A stretch of 64,000 nt of DNA, from positions 434,001 to 498,000 of the forward strand of contig NZ_FUYC01000001.1 in the NCBI RefSeq assembly GCF_900167125.1. The letters run 5' to 3'. Both the position numbers and the translations under genes were made by a program. Positions 34,641-43,997 of this stretch are shown one piece after another (position 1 is the first letter of the stretch; each line of letters opens with the position of its first letter). A model generated the notes under the pieces. That model worked only from the letters and a program-made list of their open reading frames with translations, ran no database searches and was not told where the DNA came from. This DNA is from Paucidesulfovibrio gracilis DSM 16080. Its GTDB lineage: Bacteria > Desulfobacterota > Desulfovibrionia > Desulfovibrionales > Desulfovibrionaceae.

Positions 34641-35927
34641 ATGTCAGCTTTTCCGCCCGACCAATTGCGCACCGCCATGTTCGTGGACTTCGACAACATT
34701 TTCTCCTCCCTTCAGGAGGTGGATCCGGAATGGGCCCAGACCTTTGCCCGCTACCCGACCCAGTGGGTCCGCTGGATGACCCGGCACAGCACCGCCGGCC
34801 AAGGGCTGGGCTGCATCCCCTGCGCTGACGGCAGCCAGGTGGCGCCCCGCCGCATCATCGTGCGCAAGGCCTACATGAATCCCCAGGCGTTTCATGAATA
34901 CCGCCCCTTTCTGGTCAAGGCCGCCTTTGAGGTGGTGGACTGCCCGCCCCTGACCCAGCAGGGGAAGACCAGCACCGACATCCACATGGTCATGGACATC
35001 CTTGAAGCCCTGAACAGCCCCATCCATTACGACGAGTTCATGATTCTTTCCGGCGATGCGGACTTCACCCCCGTGCTCATCAAATTGCGCCAATACGATC
35101 GCATGACCACCGTGCTTTCCACGGGCTTTACCTCCCTGGCCTACATTTCCGCCAGCACGCACCTCGTGGACCGGGAAGCCTTCGCCTCCCAGGGGCTGGG
35201 ATTCGGCGAGCCGGACGCTCCCTCCGCCAACCAGGAACAACAGCGCCTTATCTATGCCGAGGCGCGCCGCATCATCCGGGATATGGTGGCGGAATTCCGC
35301 TACCCGGTTCCGTTCGCGCCTCTGGCCCAGGAAGTGCAAAGCGGTTTGGCCGAAAAATTCGGCCAGTCCAACGACTGGTACGGACATGAAAAATTTTCCA
35401 CGCTGTTGGCCCAGCTGGATATGAACGGGCTGGAAGTCTACTGGACCTTTCCCGGCTACGTGTACGACCCCCTGCGGCACGACTTCAACAAGGAAACCGG
35501 CCACGACATCTTCCATGACCGAGCGCCGGAACTGGCACGCGTGGCCCGCAAGGTTCACGAGCTCACGGACGCACCCTACCTGCTGCCGGAACACTACAAA
35601 GGACTGTTTGAAACCATTGCCGAGGAAGTTTCGGAAAACGGCTTCAGCCTGACGCGCACCTCCAAAAACGTGCGCGACCGCTGCCGGGCCAAGGGGCTGC
35701 CTGTTTCCCGCGCCCAGGTCAATTTCGTGCTCATCGGCATCGGGCATCAGGGCTACCGCTACGGCCGCACCGAGGAGGAAAACCCCTTGGATATCGGCAA
35801 GGCCTTTGCCAACAACGTCAATTTCCTGTGCAAAAGCTCCCAGTACAATCTGGAGGGAGCAGACTTGAAGAATTTTCTGGACTGGATCGTGGGCCAGCTG
35901 CGCACCCCGCCCGTTCCCTTGCGCTGA
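34641..35927 (+). CDS. NYN (PIN-like) ribonuclease-type protein with LOTUS/OST-HTH domains
   Basis: This 428-residue soluble protein has an NYN domain (about 10-180) of the LabA/DUF88 group. The conserved acidic residues are present: Asp16 and Asp18 (FVDFDN), Asp113 and Asp119 (STDIHMVMD), and Asp139/Asp141 (LSGDADF). Two winged-helix modules like OST-HTH/LOTUS follow, at about 203-285 and 297-375, which in other proteins bind RNA. A metal-dependent RNase acting on structured or specific RNA is the likely role (inference). It is monocistronic between its own promoter and a perfect terminator. Confidence 0.8.
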   Translation: MSAFPPDQLRTAMFVDFDNIFSSLQEVDPEWAQTFARYPTQWVRWMTRHSTAGQGLGCIPCADGSQVAPRRIIVRKAYMNPQAFHEYRPFLVKAAFEVVDCPPLTQQGKTSTDIHMVMDILEALNSPIHYDEFMILSGDADFTPVLIKLRQYDRMTTVLSTGFTSLAYISASTHLVDREAFASQGLGFGEPDAPSANQEQQRLIYAEARRIIRDMVAEFRYPVPFAPLAQEVQSGLAEKFGQSNDWYGHEKFSTLLAQLDMNGLEVYWTFPGYVYDPLRHDFNKETGHDIFHDRAPELARVARKVHELTDAPYLLPEHYKGLFETIAEEVSENGFSLTRTSKNVRDRCRAKGLPVSRAQVNFVLIGIGHQGYRYGRTEEENPLDIGKAFANNVNFLCKSSQYNLEGADLKNFLDWIVGQLRTPPVPLR

Positions 35928-35968
35928 TCGACCACTGTTTTTCCAAGTCTGCGGTTCGTAAACAAGCT

Positions 35969-36004
35969 CGGGCCGGAATCAACATGATTCCGGCCCGATT
36001 TTTT
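35969..36004 (+). terminator. Rho-independent terminator of the NYN-LOTUS gene
   Basis: CGGGCCGGAATC pairs perfectly with GATTCCGGCCCG around AACAT, followed by ATTTTTT. Confidence 0.9.
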
Positions 36005-36063
36005 GGGGAACGCCCACGCAACATGGCACGCAGGCTTATCCTCCCTGTGCTGCCCTCTCGGGA

Positions 36064-38265
36064 TTACTCCTCGGGCCAGCCGCTGCCCATGTCGGCCTGA
36101 TCCGGGGACTCGTCGTCATATTCGCCATACCCGCCCGACGGCAAAGGCTGCGGCGGTTGCGAGGTGGCGGTATAGGTTCTGGTCCCCTCGTCCACGCGGA
36201 ACTGGGTCAGAAGCTTACGCAACGTGGCGGCCTGTGCGGAAAGCTCTTCGGACGAAGAAGCGGTTTCCTCGGCCGTGGCCGTGTTCTGCTGGGTGACCTG
36301 ATCAATCTGACTCAAGCCCTGGTTGATCTGGGAGATTCCTTCCGCCTGCTCCGTGGAGGCGCTGGCGATCTCGGACACAAGGTCCGCGGCTTTGCTCACG
36401 GATTCCACAATTTCCCCCAATGAGGACGCGGTGCGCTCCGCAATCTCGGAACCGCGCTCCACCTTGGAGCCGGATCCCTGGATCAATTCAGCGGTCTCGC
36501 GTGCGGCCTTGGCGCTCCGGCCCGCAAGGTTGCGGACCTCTTCGGCCACCACCGCAAACCCCTTGCCGTGCTGACCGGCCCGGGCCGCCTCAACTGCCGC
36601 GTTGAGTGCCAACAAGTTGGTCTGGAATGCGATTTCGTCGATGACCTTGATGATTTTGCTGATGGCCTGGCTGGATTCATTGATTTCCCGCATGGCCTCC
36701 TGCATGGCGGTCATTTCGTCCGCGCCCTGCTGGGCCGAATCACGCGCACCGGCCGCGATGCGGCTGGCTTCTCTGGCGTTGTCCGCATTGTTGCGTGATT
36801 GGGAGCTGATTTCCGTCACCGAGCTGGTGATCTCTTCCAGTGAGGAAGCCTGTTCCGTGGCTCCCTGGGAGAGTGCCTGGCTGGACTTGGAAATCTCGTC
36901 CGATCCGCTGGCCACCTGCTCCGAACTGGTGCGGATGTTGGCCACCAGATTCTTGAGGTTATCGGCCATGCCCTGCAATGCCTTGCCCAGGGCATCCCGC
37001 TCGGACGCCTGAACCACATCCAGGGTCAAATCTCCGTCCCCGATTCGTTTGGCTTCGTCGATCTTGCCGACGATGTAGTTGCGAAGCGAAATAAACGCGC
37101 GAGAGACCACACCGGTTTCGTCGCCCCAATGGCTCATGCGGTCCAGGGCCGCGGCCTGCTCCCGGCTCAAATCCGGGTCGCCTTGGGCGATGCGTTCCGT
37201 TACCTCGGTGATCTGGACGATGGGTTTGGCAATGCTGCGGGCCACCAGATAGATGATACCGATGAGCAGGAGCAACGAGCCAACACCCAAATAGACGTTC
37301 AGCCAAAGAATCCCGTCCGCCTCTTCCGTAATCTTGTGCATGGGGATGACGATGCCCATGTACCAGGGGGTGGGGACTCCGGAAATGTGAATGGGTTCAT
37401 AGAGATAATATGATTCCAGCCCAGTGCTGGGAGAAACGACTTCCCGCATGCTTCGCTCGTCTTTGCCGAGCACGCTGGTCAGCCATTGCTTATAGTCGCC
37501 CTGGGCTACATCCATAATGTTCTGGCCCACGAATTCCTTGTTCGGATGGGCCACGATGTAGCCTTTGTGCGAAACCAGGAAGGCGAATCCTTCATCAAAG
37601 GGTTTCACGTCCTGGACCATTTCCTGGAAGGTGCTGAGCACAAAATCGAACCCTGTGGCCCCGATGAATTTGCTGTCCCGAAAAATAGGCACCGTCACCG
37701 TGGACATGGTCACCCCGCCGGCCACTTCCGTATAATACGGCTCCGTGAGCACCGGACGGTTGTCGTTTCTCGGCACCAAGTACCATTCCCGGGTCATAAC
37801 GCGTTCGCGGGTCAGGTTCACGCCCTTGAACTCACCGCCGGTTTTGTAGAAATACGGCGAATAGATCCCGCTCTCATCATGCCATTCATTATAGTTGCTG
37901 TAGAGCGCGTCCTTGCCGTCCAGGGCGTTTGGCTCGAATACGACCTGCACCCCGTAGAACATGTCCTCCCCGCGCAAAAGCTGCAGCTGCATTTCGTCGA
38001 TCACGTCGCGGTCAACGGTATCCGGATTGGCGGCCATGGCCTCCAACACCCCCGCAAGGGTCTCGGACGCTACCAACGCTTTTTCAATGTTCAGCTTCAC
38101 TTCGTTGCCGAACCGCGCCCCGGTTTCCACGGCGATTTTTTGTGCATTTTTCACAGCCAGCGTGCGGGTTTCCGTCACGGTAACCGCCGCGTAGATGAGA
38201 AACACCACAGCGACCATGCTGCATACCGACAGCATGATCTGAAACAACAATCTAAATTTTTTCAT
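36064..38265 (-). CDS. Methyl-accepting chemotaxis protein (dCache-HAMP-MA)
   Basis: This 733-residue receptor has a helix at about 7-29, a periplasmic double-Cache domain (30-310), a second helix (about 312-335), HAMP (335-400) and a signalling domain (about 440-700) with the conserved hairpin tip [18 protein letters not shown]. The Cache core has REWY, EPYYTEV and GATGFDF, which partly match amino-acid/amine-sensing dCache domains; the ligand is not certain. No CheR-docking pentapeptide is seen at the acidic C-terminus. The ATG follows GAGGGGCAG. It is convergent with the NYN gene. Confidence 0.93.
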   Translation of the reverse strand: MKKFRLLFQIMLSVCSMVAVVFLIYAAVTVTETRTLAVKNAQKIAVETGARFGNEVKLNIEKALVASETLAGVLEAMAANPDTVDRDVIDEMQLQLLRGEDMFYGVQVVFEPNALDGKDALYSNYNEWHDESGIYSPYFYKTGGEFKGVNLTRERVMTREWYLVPRNDNRPVLTEPYYTEVAGGVTMSTVTVPIFRDSKFIGATGFDFVLSTFQEMVQDVKPFDEGFAFLVSHKGYIVAHPNKEFVGQNIMDVAQGDYKQWLTSVLGKDERSMREVVSPSTGLESYYLYEPIHISGVPTPWYMGIVIPMHKITEEADGILWLNVYLGVGSLLLLIGIIYLVARSIAKPIVQITEVTERIAQGDPDLSREQAAALDRMSHWGDETGVVSRAFISLRNYIVGKIDEAKRIGDGDLTLDVVQASERDALGKALQGMADNLKNLVANIRTSSEQVASGSDEISKSSQALSQGATEQASSLEEITSSVTEISSQSRNNADNAREASRIAAGARDSAQQGADEMTAMQEAMREINESSQAISKIIKVIDEIAFQTNLLALNAAVEAARAGQHGKGFAVVAEEVRNLAGRSAKAARETAELIQGSGSKVERGSEIAERTASSLGEIVESVSKAADLVSEIASASTEQAEGISQINQGLSQIDQVTQQNTATAEETASSSEELSAQAATLRKLLTQFRVDEGTRTYTATSQPPQPLPSGGYGEYDDESPDQADMGSGWPEE

Positions 38266-38493
38266 CTCTGCCCCTCGTGATCCTGGATGCCCTCACACCC
38301 GCTTTGCGCGGATTTCATAGACCATTTCCGATTGTCTCTTTTGTAGCAGAGCCGGCGGGTCGTGTCAGTAAATCTGATGGTATAACCACCATTTTCTTTA
38401 CCGGCTTACGGGGTTTTGTTTCATCCGCTCCGAAAACACCTTACATCCCGTAGCATTGTCTTTCCCATCACACATAACTTATTTTTTTATCCG

Positions 38494-38533
38494 TAAAAAA
38501 AACGTCCCCCAACGGACATTCCGTCAGGGGACG
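38494..38533 (-). terminator. Rho-independent terminator of nhaC
   Basis: On the minus strand CGTCCCC and GGGGACG pair around a loop that itself holds ACGGA/TCCGT, followed by a run of T (38494-38501 on the plus strand as A). Confidence 0.85.
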
Positions 38534-38562
38534 CTGCAAACGGTTCAAAGGTACAGGAGGAA

Positions 38563-40269
38563 TCAGACCTTGCGGCCCACAAAACGAACCAACGCAAAAA
38601 TAGCCGCCAGCCCCACGGGCAGAACAATGAGCGGCGAGTAGCCCATGCCCGCGGGAATGTACCCGAAAACAATGGAAACCACTGCCACGCTCAAGGCGTA
38701 GAAGAGCTGGGTCTTGGTATGGTCGATGTGGTCGCAAGCCGATCCCATGGACGACAGGATCGTGGTGTCCGATATGGGCGAACAATGGTCGCCGAAGATG
38801 GCGCCCGTGAGCACCGCGCCCACGTTGAGCACCACATAGCTGTGACTCGGCTCCACGGCAAAGGCCAGGGGGATGGCCAGCGGCATGATGATGCCCATGG
38901 TGCCGTAGGACGTTCCCGTGGCAAAGGAGATGAGCGATCCCATCACAAAAATGATGCTGGGCAGCAGCCAGCCGGGAATGGCCTCGGAAAGCACCGCCAC
39001 CAGATAGGAGGCCGTACCCAATTCCTTGATCACGCCGGACAGGGACCAGGCCAGCAGCAGAATCACGGCCGTGATGTTCAGGGATTTGATGCCGTGTACC
39101 CAGATATTCAGCGCCTTTTCCAGGGTGAATATCCGTTTGCTCACGCCCATGAAGATGGCCACCAACCCGGCGATCAACGCGGCCTGGAAAAGCACCACCG
39201 AGGCGTCGGAAGCGCCGAACGCCTCGCGGATGGCTGTAAAGCTCATGGGGGAATCACTCAGGAGCGTCACCAGGGCCGGATCGCCGCCCCCCATGACCGC
39301 GTTGTACCCATTGAAATAAAAGCCCAGGAATGCCGCCACAATGAGCGTGCCGATGGGAATAATGGCATTCCAGATGCTCAGTTGGACGTGCGGTTCCGGC
39401 TCCAGCTTGGTGGCCTCATCCGCAACCATGGGCTTGGCATTTTTTTCAAGCAGTTCGCCCGTGGTGCGGGCGCGGCGCTCGGCCTTATACATGGGACCGA
39501 ACTCCCGCAGGAAGATGAACGTCGCCACCACAAACGCCAGGATCAAGATGTTGTAGAACCGATAGGGAATGGTTTCCACAAACACGCCGTAGGCGTTGGC
39601 GTCGATGCCGATGATCTGGTAGCCGTCGCGAATCAGGCCGATTTCGTAGGCCACCCAGGTGGAAATCAGGGCGATGCCCGCAATGGGAGCTGCGGTAGCG
39701 TCGATCAGGAACGCCAGTTTTTCGCGGGAAATGCGCATCCGGTCCGTGACAGGGCGCATGATCGGTCCCACGGTCAGGGAGTTGGCATAGTCGTCAAAAA
39801 AGATGAACAGGCCGAGCAGCCAGGTTACGAACTGGGAGCTGCGCGGGCTTTTCGCCTTGCGCGCCAGCGCCTCGGCAATGGCTTTGGCGCCGCCCATGCG
39901 GGAAATCAGGGCGATCAGCCCGCCGATGGCCAGACATTGCAGCACGATTCCGGCATTCCAGGGGTCGGCCAGGGAGGACAGGATTTCTCCGGTCAGACGC
40001 AAGAACCCCTGTACCAACCCGTCGTAAATGGCCCAGCCCTTGGCCTCCAGCATGAATGTGCCGGAAAAGACGCCAATGAACAACGACAGGATCACATTTT
40101 TGGTGATAAAAGCCAGAGAAATAGCCACCAACGGAGGAATCAGCGTCCAAAAGCCGAAATAATCCGCATTGGCGGGACCAAGGGAAGCGTCACCGGCCCA
40201 AACGGGCGACGCAACCAACAACAGCGTCAACGAGAGCAGTGGGAACAATCGCGACAACAAACCACGCAT
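38563..40269 (-). CDS. nhaC: Na+/H+ antiporter, NhaC family
   Basis: This 568-residue membrane protein has a signal-like first helix, then about 11-12 helices. NhaC signatures include IPPLVAISLAFITKNVILSL, LGLFIFFDDYANSLTVGP, AALIAGLVAIFMGVS and FATGTSYGTMGIIMPLA. A charged cytoplasmic loop lies near 270-300. It should exchange Na+ for H+ for sodium and pH homeostasis. The start at 40269 follows GAGAGG. A 270-base AT-rich leader with possible alternative RNA stems precedes it, suggesting control at the RNA level. Confidence 0.9.
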   Translation of the reverse strand: MRGLLSRLFPLLSLTLLLVASPVWAGDASLGPANADYFGFWTLIPPLVAISLAFITKNVILSLFIGVFSGTFMLEAKGWAIYDGLVQGFLRLTGEILSSLADPWNAGIVLQCLAIGGLIALISRMGGAKAIAEALARKAKSPRSSQFVTWLLGLFIFFDDYANSLTVGPIMRPVTDRMRISREKLAFLIDATAAPIAGIALISTWVAYEIGLIRDGYQIIGIDANAYGVFVETIPYRFYNILILAFVVATFIFLREFGPMYKAERRARTTGELLEKNAKPMVADEATKLEPEPHVQLSIWNAIIPIGTLIVAAFLGFYFNGYNAVMGGGDPALVTLLSDSPMSFTAIREAFGASDASVVLFQAALIAGLVAIFMGVSKRIFTLEKALNIWVHGIKSLNITAVILLLAWSLSGVIKELGTASYLVAVLSEAIPGWLLPSIIFVMGSLISFATGTSYGTMGIIMPLAIPLAFAVEPSHSYVVLNVGAVLTGAIFGDHCSPISDTTILSSMGSACDHIDHTKTQLFYALSVAVVSIVFGYIPAGMGYSPLIVLPVGLAAIFALVRFVGRKV

Positions 40270-40400
40270 GAAAACCTCTCAATAAAAGGTAAGAAAAAGA
40301 AACTATTAGAATTTGAGTGAACTGCAATAAGCCAATCGCCATAAAATTGCAACCTTGGCTCCCCGAAGGCTGAAGATTCGTCAGCAAAACATAAATCTAA
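40270..40400 (-). promoter_or_regulatory. Structured 5' leader of nhaC (candidate riboswitch or RNA switch)
   Basis: Read on the minus strand, AGCCAA (40360-40355) can pair with TTGGCT (40335-40330). TGCAAT in its loop (40351-40346) can pair with ATTGCA (40328-40323) just downstream. The two stems are either a pseudoknot or mutually exclusive. A CC-TTCG-GG stem lies just upstream (around 40361-40378). Near the start, ACCT can pair with AGGT and hide the GAGAGG ribosome site. I do not recognise a named riboswitch class. The rest of the gap (40401-40539) is AT-rich and probably holds the promoter. Confidence 0.45.
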
Positions 40401-40539
40401 GATGGTTTTAAACGTTGTTCACTAACTATTATCCAGTCTGCCGCTTTGAATCGTTCTCAACAGACGGTAAAGCGGCCCAAAAAATAGGGCAGAACCGAAA
40501 CAAGACGCGTTTGAGCACATAGACACAGGCAGCTCGCAC

Positions 40540-40571
40540 AAAAAAAGGCCGTTTCCAAATGGAAACAGCCT
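40540..40571 (-). terminator. Rho-independent terminator of exonuclease III gene
   Basis: On the minus strand GGCTGTTTCC and GGAAACGGCC pair (one G-T) around ATTT, followed by seven T. Confidence 0.85.
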
Positions 40572-40665
40572 CAAAACAGCATGATTGCGCAGAAAAACGT
40601 GCGCCACGGGCAGACCGCGGAAACGGCACGGCCGCCTTTATCGCAGGCAGGCAGGTTGCGCCTGG

Positions 40666-41430
40666 TCAGGGCCGGATATCCACCCCGATGGGACAATGGT
40701 CGGATCCATACACGTCCGACTCGATCCAGGCTTCGGTCACCTTGTTCCGCAATTCCTCGGACACGAAGAAATAATCGATGCGCCATCCCGCGTTGTTCTT
40801 TCGCGCGTTAAAGCGGTAGGACCACCAGGTATAGTTGTGCGGCTCCGGAGTAAAAAGCCGGAAGGTGTCCACGTATCCCGCGTCAATGAACGAATCAATC
40901 CAGGCCCGTTCCATGGGCAGGAATCCGGAGCGTTCCGCATTGGACTTAGGATTCTTCAAATCAATTTCCGTGTGCGCGGTGTTGAAGTCGCCGCCCACCA
41001 CCACGGGCTTGGTGCGACGCAGCTCCTCAGCATAGCGCAAAAATTCGTCATAAAAGGCCATTTTGAAATCCAGCCGTTCCTGACGCATCTGCCCATTGGG
41101 GAAATAAATATTCAGCAGGTGAAAATCCTCAAACTCCAGGCGCTGCACCCGGCCCTCACCCTGGAACCGCTCGTCCGGCAGGCCCGTATCCACAGCCAGC
41201 GGCGGGCGACGAGTGAACACGGCGGTTCCGGAGTATCCCTTTTTGACCCGCGACCAGTTCCAATGACTGATCCAGCCTTCGGGGTCGCGGTGTTCCGCCG
41301 GAATCTGATCGGGATGCGCCTTGGTCTCCTGCAGCATGACCACGTCGGCCCCGCATCCGGCCAACCACTCGGGAAAGCCCTTGCCCAGGACGGCTCGAAA
41401 TCCATTCACGTTCCAGGAAAGAATGCGCAC
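40666..41430 (-). CDS. xthA: Exodeoxyribonuclease III / AP endonuclease
   Basis: This 254-residue metal-dependent phosphatase-fold nuclease has ILSWNVNGFRA, VVMLQETKAHPDQIP, GYSGTAVFTRR, VVVGGDFNTAHTEIDL and the C-terminal YGSDHCPIGVDI. All active-site residues of the ExoIII/APE1 family are present. It repairs abasic sites in DNA. The GTG at 41430 is chosen because a perfect AGGAGG site lies at the right distance and homology begins there. It may be cotranscribed with the small membrane peptide upstream, though a stem lies between. Confidence 0.94.
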   Translation of the reverse strand: MRILSWNVNGFRAVLGKGFPEWLAGCGADVVMLQETKAHPDQIPAEHRDPEGWISHWNWSRVKKGYSGTAVFTRRPPLAVDTGLPDERFQGEGRVQRLEFEDFHLLNIYFPNGQMRQERLDFKMAFYDEFLRYAEELRRTKPVVVGGDFNTAHTEIDLKNPKSNAERSGFLPMERAWIDSFIDAGYVDTFRLFTPEPHNYTWWSYRFNARKNNAGWRIDYFFVSEELRNKVTEAWIESDVYGSDHCPIGVDIRP

Positions 41431-41507
41431 TTGTCCTCCTCGTGTATTCGACCCCACGGGCATGCCTGGCAACGCTCTGCCGCGGCCTTGCTGCCCATGC
41501 AAACGGG

Positions 41508-41527
41508 AACGGCCCCGAGGGGCCGTT
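41508..41527. terminator. Palindromic hairpin upstream of xthA
   Basis: AACGGCCCC and GGGGCCGTT are perfect complements separated by GA. It lies between the 27-residue peptide gene and xthA; no T run follows on the minus strand. Confidence 0.45.
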
Positions 41528-41624
41528 TACAAACTGTTCCGCCGGTTCAGGGCAATTTGCACCGCCACCGACCCGGCCGCGGCCAGGACTCCGTTGGAGC
41601 GTGGAGCCATGCCGCAACGGTTCG

Positions 41625-41708
41625 CTAGTCTTCCAGCGAGGAACACTTAATAAAGGCGATGACCGCGATGGTCAAAACCACTCCCGTGAGAAACCAAAAA
41701 TAATCCAT
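41625..41708 (-). CDS. 27-residue single-helix membrane peptide, unknown
   Basis: A very short frame starts at an ATG 4-5 bases after a strong GGAGGA element and ends at TAG (41627-41625). The product starts MDYFWFLTGVVLTIAVIAFI and ends KCSSLED, so it is one hydrophobic helix of about 18-20 residues with a short polar tail. The strong ribosome site and clean helix argue that it is real. It resembles small regulatory subunits of membrane complexes in shape only. The next genes are xthA downstream and a divergent flavoprotein upstream. Confidence 0.55.
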   Translation of the reverse strand: MDYFWFLTGVVLTIAVIAFIKCSSLED

Positions 41709-41837
41709 AGCTTCCTCCTTACTCCTCCCGCGCATTCGGGCACGGACGTTTCTTTTCCGCTACCAGATTCCCGCCCCAAAGGAAATAGCAGCGTCCCGGC
41801 CTGGACAGGGCGGCGCGGGTTCGGGTACAGCCCGTGC

Positions 41838-43010
41838 ATGCTCCATCATCACGTACTCATCCTCGGGGCCGGCGCTTCCGGGCTGTGTTGCGCTCTATTC
41901 GCGGCACGCCGGGGCCGGAGTGTGACCGTGCTGGATCATGGCCCGGTCACCGCGCGCAAACTCCGTATTTCAGGTGGCGGACGGTGCAATTTTACGCACC
42001 TGGAAGCGACCGCCCGGGACTATGCCTCGGAAAACCCCGCCTTTGCCACCTCTGCCCTGGCCCGCTTCACCCCCTGGGACGCCGTGGGCCTGCTGGCGGA
42101 ATTGGGGTTAGGATACGAGGAAAAAAACCCTGGACAGCTGTTTTGCGACCTGGGAGCGCCCGCCCTGGCCCGGAGGCTGGAACAAGCCTGCATTCAGGCC
42201 GGGGTGCAGATCCACCCTCGGACGCGCATTCGCCATGCCGAACGCCAGGCAAACCACTATCTGGTCCGCACGGACAAAGGAGACATGACCTGCGATTCCC
42301 TGGTGCTGGCCCTTGGCGGTCCTTCCTGGCCCGACGCCGGAGCCACGGACCTGGGACTGACCCTTGCCTCGGGCTTTGGTCTGCGCGTGATTCCCCCGCG
42401 CCCGGCCCTGGTGCCGCTGGTCCTGCCGCCGAAAGATCAGACCATGTGCCGCGAACTGGCCGGAGTGAGCCTGCCTGTGGAGCTGGAAACCAACGGTCTT
42501 TGCATCCGCGACGACATGCTCTTCACTCATAAGGGCATCAGTGGCCCGGCCGTGCTGCGGCTTTCCCTGCATTGGACCAAAGGACACGCCGTGTCCTTGA
42601 ATCTTCTGCCCGGCCTGGATCTGGAAGCGCACCTTCGCGAGCACCGCACCGCACGGACCAAGCTCAAAAAACACCTTGCCAGCTTGATCCCGGCTCGGGT
42701 GGCCGCCACGCTGCTGCCTGCCGAGCTATCGAGCGCACCGCTTTGCCAGCTCTCCAACGCCGGGATACGCGACGTGGTCCAGCGGCTGCAACGCATGGAG
42801 CGCGTTCCCGCACGCACCGAGGGACTGGCCCGGGCCGAAGTGACCGCAGGCGGCGTGGATACCCGCGCTGTCTCCTCGAAGACCATGGAATGCCGAGAAC
42901 TCCCCGGCCTGTTCCTCATCGGTGAACTGCTCGACGTCACCGGCGACCTGGGCGGCTACAACCTGCAATGGGCCTGGTCCTCGGCTCATGCGGCCGCACA
43001 ATACGTCTGA
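41838..43010 (+). CDS. BaiN/HI0933-family flavoprotein (NAD(P)/FAD-dependent oxidoreductase)
   Basis: This 390-residue protein starts with the FAD-binding motif VLILGAGASGLCCALFAARR and then has KLRISGGGRCNFTH, the HI0933 signature. LVLALGGPSWPDAGATD, FTHKGISGPAVLRLS, AEVTAGGVDTRAVSSKTM and DVTGDLGGYNLQWAWSSA also fit. The BaiN family reduces bile-acid intermediates in some gut bacteria, but most members, like this one, have no proven substrate. The start was set at 41838, where homology begins; the ribosome site is weak. A terminator follows. Confidence 0.88.
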   Translation: MLHHHVLILGAGASGLCCALFAARRGRSVTVLDHGPVTARKLRISGGGRCNFTHLEATARDYASENPAFATSALARFTPWDAVGLLAELGLGYEEKNPGQLFCDLGAPALARRLEQACIQAGVQIHPRTRIRHAERQANHYLVRTDKGDMTCDSLVLALGGPSWPDAGATDLGLTLASGFGLRVIPPRPALVPLVLPPKDQTMCRELAGVSLPVELETNGLCIRDDMLFTHKGISGPAVLRLSLHWTKGHAVSLNLLPGLDLEAHLREHRTARTKLKKHLASLIPARVAATLLPAELSSAPLCQLSNAGIRDVVQRLQRMERVPARTEGLARAEVTAGGVDTRAVSSKTMECRELPGLFLIGELLDVTGDLGGYNLQWAWSSAHAAAQYV

Positions 43011-43335
43011 CCGCCGCATCCCACGCACGGGGCAACCCCAGACCCACGGCTTTTCTTCACCAATCCATCCACCATTCCCGGTCGCTGTTTCCGAGAAAAC
43101 AGCGTTTTAGCCGTCCCCACGTTCCAAGCAGTGGAACAACGCCATATTTCCACGGGATTTGCTTGCCATTTCCCGCATCTTCCCCAAGAGTGACCTTTTG
43201 CAACGGCACCCTGGGCCTTACACACACCACTTGGTCCGCCCCCCCTGCCCGGGATCGACGCCGCGCCACATTCGGCCCGAACCGCCTTGAACGACGGATC
43301 ATCCAACCCCTGCAACTGTTGTCAGAGAATGCCTC
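43011..43335. other. Intergenic stretch before ygjV
   Basis: Apart from the terminator at 43083, it holds a perfect GTTCCA/TGGAAC repeat at 43121-43137. No convincing promoter or reading frame was found. Confidence 0.4.
43083..43108 (+). terminator. Rho-independent terminator of the BaiN-type gene
   Basis: CGCTGTTT and AAACAGCG pair perfectly around CCGAGA, followed by TTTT. Confidence 0.8.
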
Positions 43336-43848
43336 ATGTCCCTCTATACACTCTCGCAAATCCTTGTCTGCCTCGCGATCATTTCCGATGCGATTTCCTT
43401 TCAGTTTAAACGGCGCAACCGCATCCTGATCTGTCTGTTCGTCTCGGTGACGCTCACGGCCATTCACTTTTTCATGCTGGGTCATTCCACGGCCGGGCTG
43501 CTCATGATGCTGTCCGCCATTCGCTATTTGGTGGGGCTGTTTCGCAACTCCAAACGCACCATGGAAGTCTTTTTGGTCCTGACCCTGGCGGCCACGGCCC
43601 TGACCTATGAAGGCATGCTCAGCCTGATGAGCTGCGCCGGTTCCCTGCTGCACACCACCGCCGTGTTTTGCAACACGGACAAAAAGCTGCGTCTGGTCAT
43701 GATGGCCGGAACCGTTGTCTGGATCGTTCACAACGTGCTGGCCGGTTCCCCCGGTGCCGTGCTGCTGGAATCCCTGTTCCTGTGCAGCAATCTCGCCGGG
43801 TACTACCGCTACTACATCCGGCGGAAGCATCCTCTGGAGCAATCCTGA
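43336..43848 (+). CDS. YgjV-family inner membrane protein
   Basis: This 170-residue protein has about five or six hydrophobic helices with short loops. The pattern LAIISDAISFQFKRRNRILI, FFMLGHSTAGLLMMLSAIRY, LHTTAVFCNTDKKLRL and WIVHNVLAGSPGAVLLES matches the YgjV (Imp-YgjV) family of unknown function. No genes nearby suggest a role. It ends at a convergent terminator facing cydB. The ATG lies after a weak AGAGAATGCC region. Confidence 0.75.
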   Translation: MSLYTLSQILVCLAIISDAISFQFKRRNRILICLFVSVTLTAIHFFMLGHSTAGLLMMLSAIRYLVGLFRNSKRTMEVFLVLTLAATALTYEGMLSLMSCAGSLLHTTAVFCNTDKKLRLVMMAGTVVWIVHNVLAGSPGAVLLESLFLCSNLAGYYRYYIRRKHPLEQS

Positions 43849-43885
43849 TCCTCGACCGGCATCCCGGTCCCTCTTCGGCACGAAA

Positions 43886-43919
43886 AGCGCCGGGAACTCC
43901 ACTTGGAGTCCCCGGCGTT
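43886..43919. terminator. Convergent terminator between ygjV and cydB
   Basis: AGCGCCGGGAACTCC and GGAGTCCCCGGCGTT pair over about 15 bp with two mismatches or wobbles; CCTTTTG follows on the plus strand and CTTTTCG on the minus strand. Confidence 0.75.
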
Positions 43920-43997
43920 CCTTTTGATTCGTTCAAGACATTCAAGCGGGAGCGCGGCCCGGCTCAAGCCGCAACCGCATTGCCCCCTCAAAGGCTT

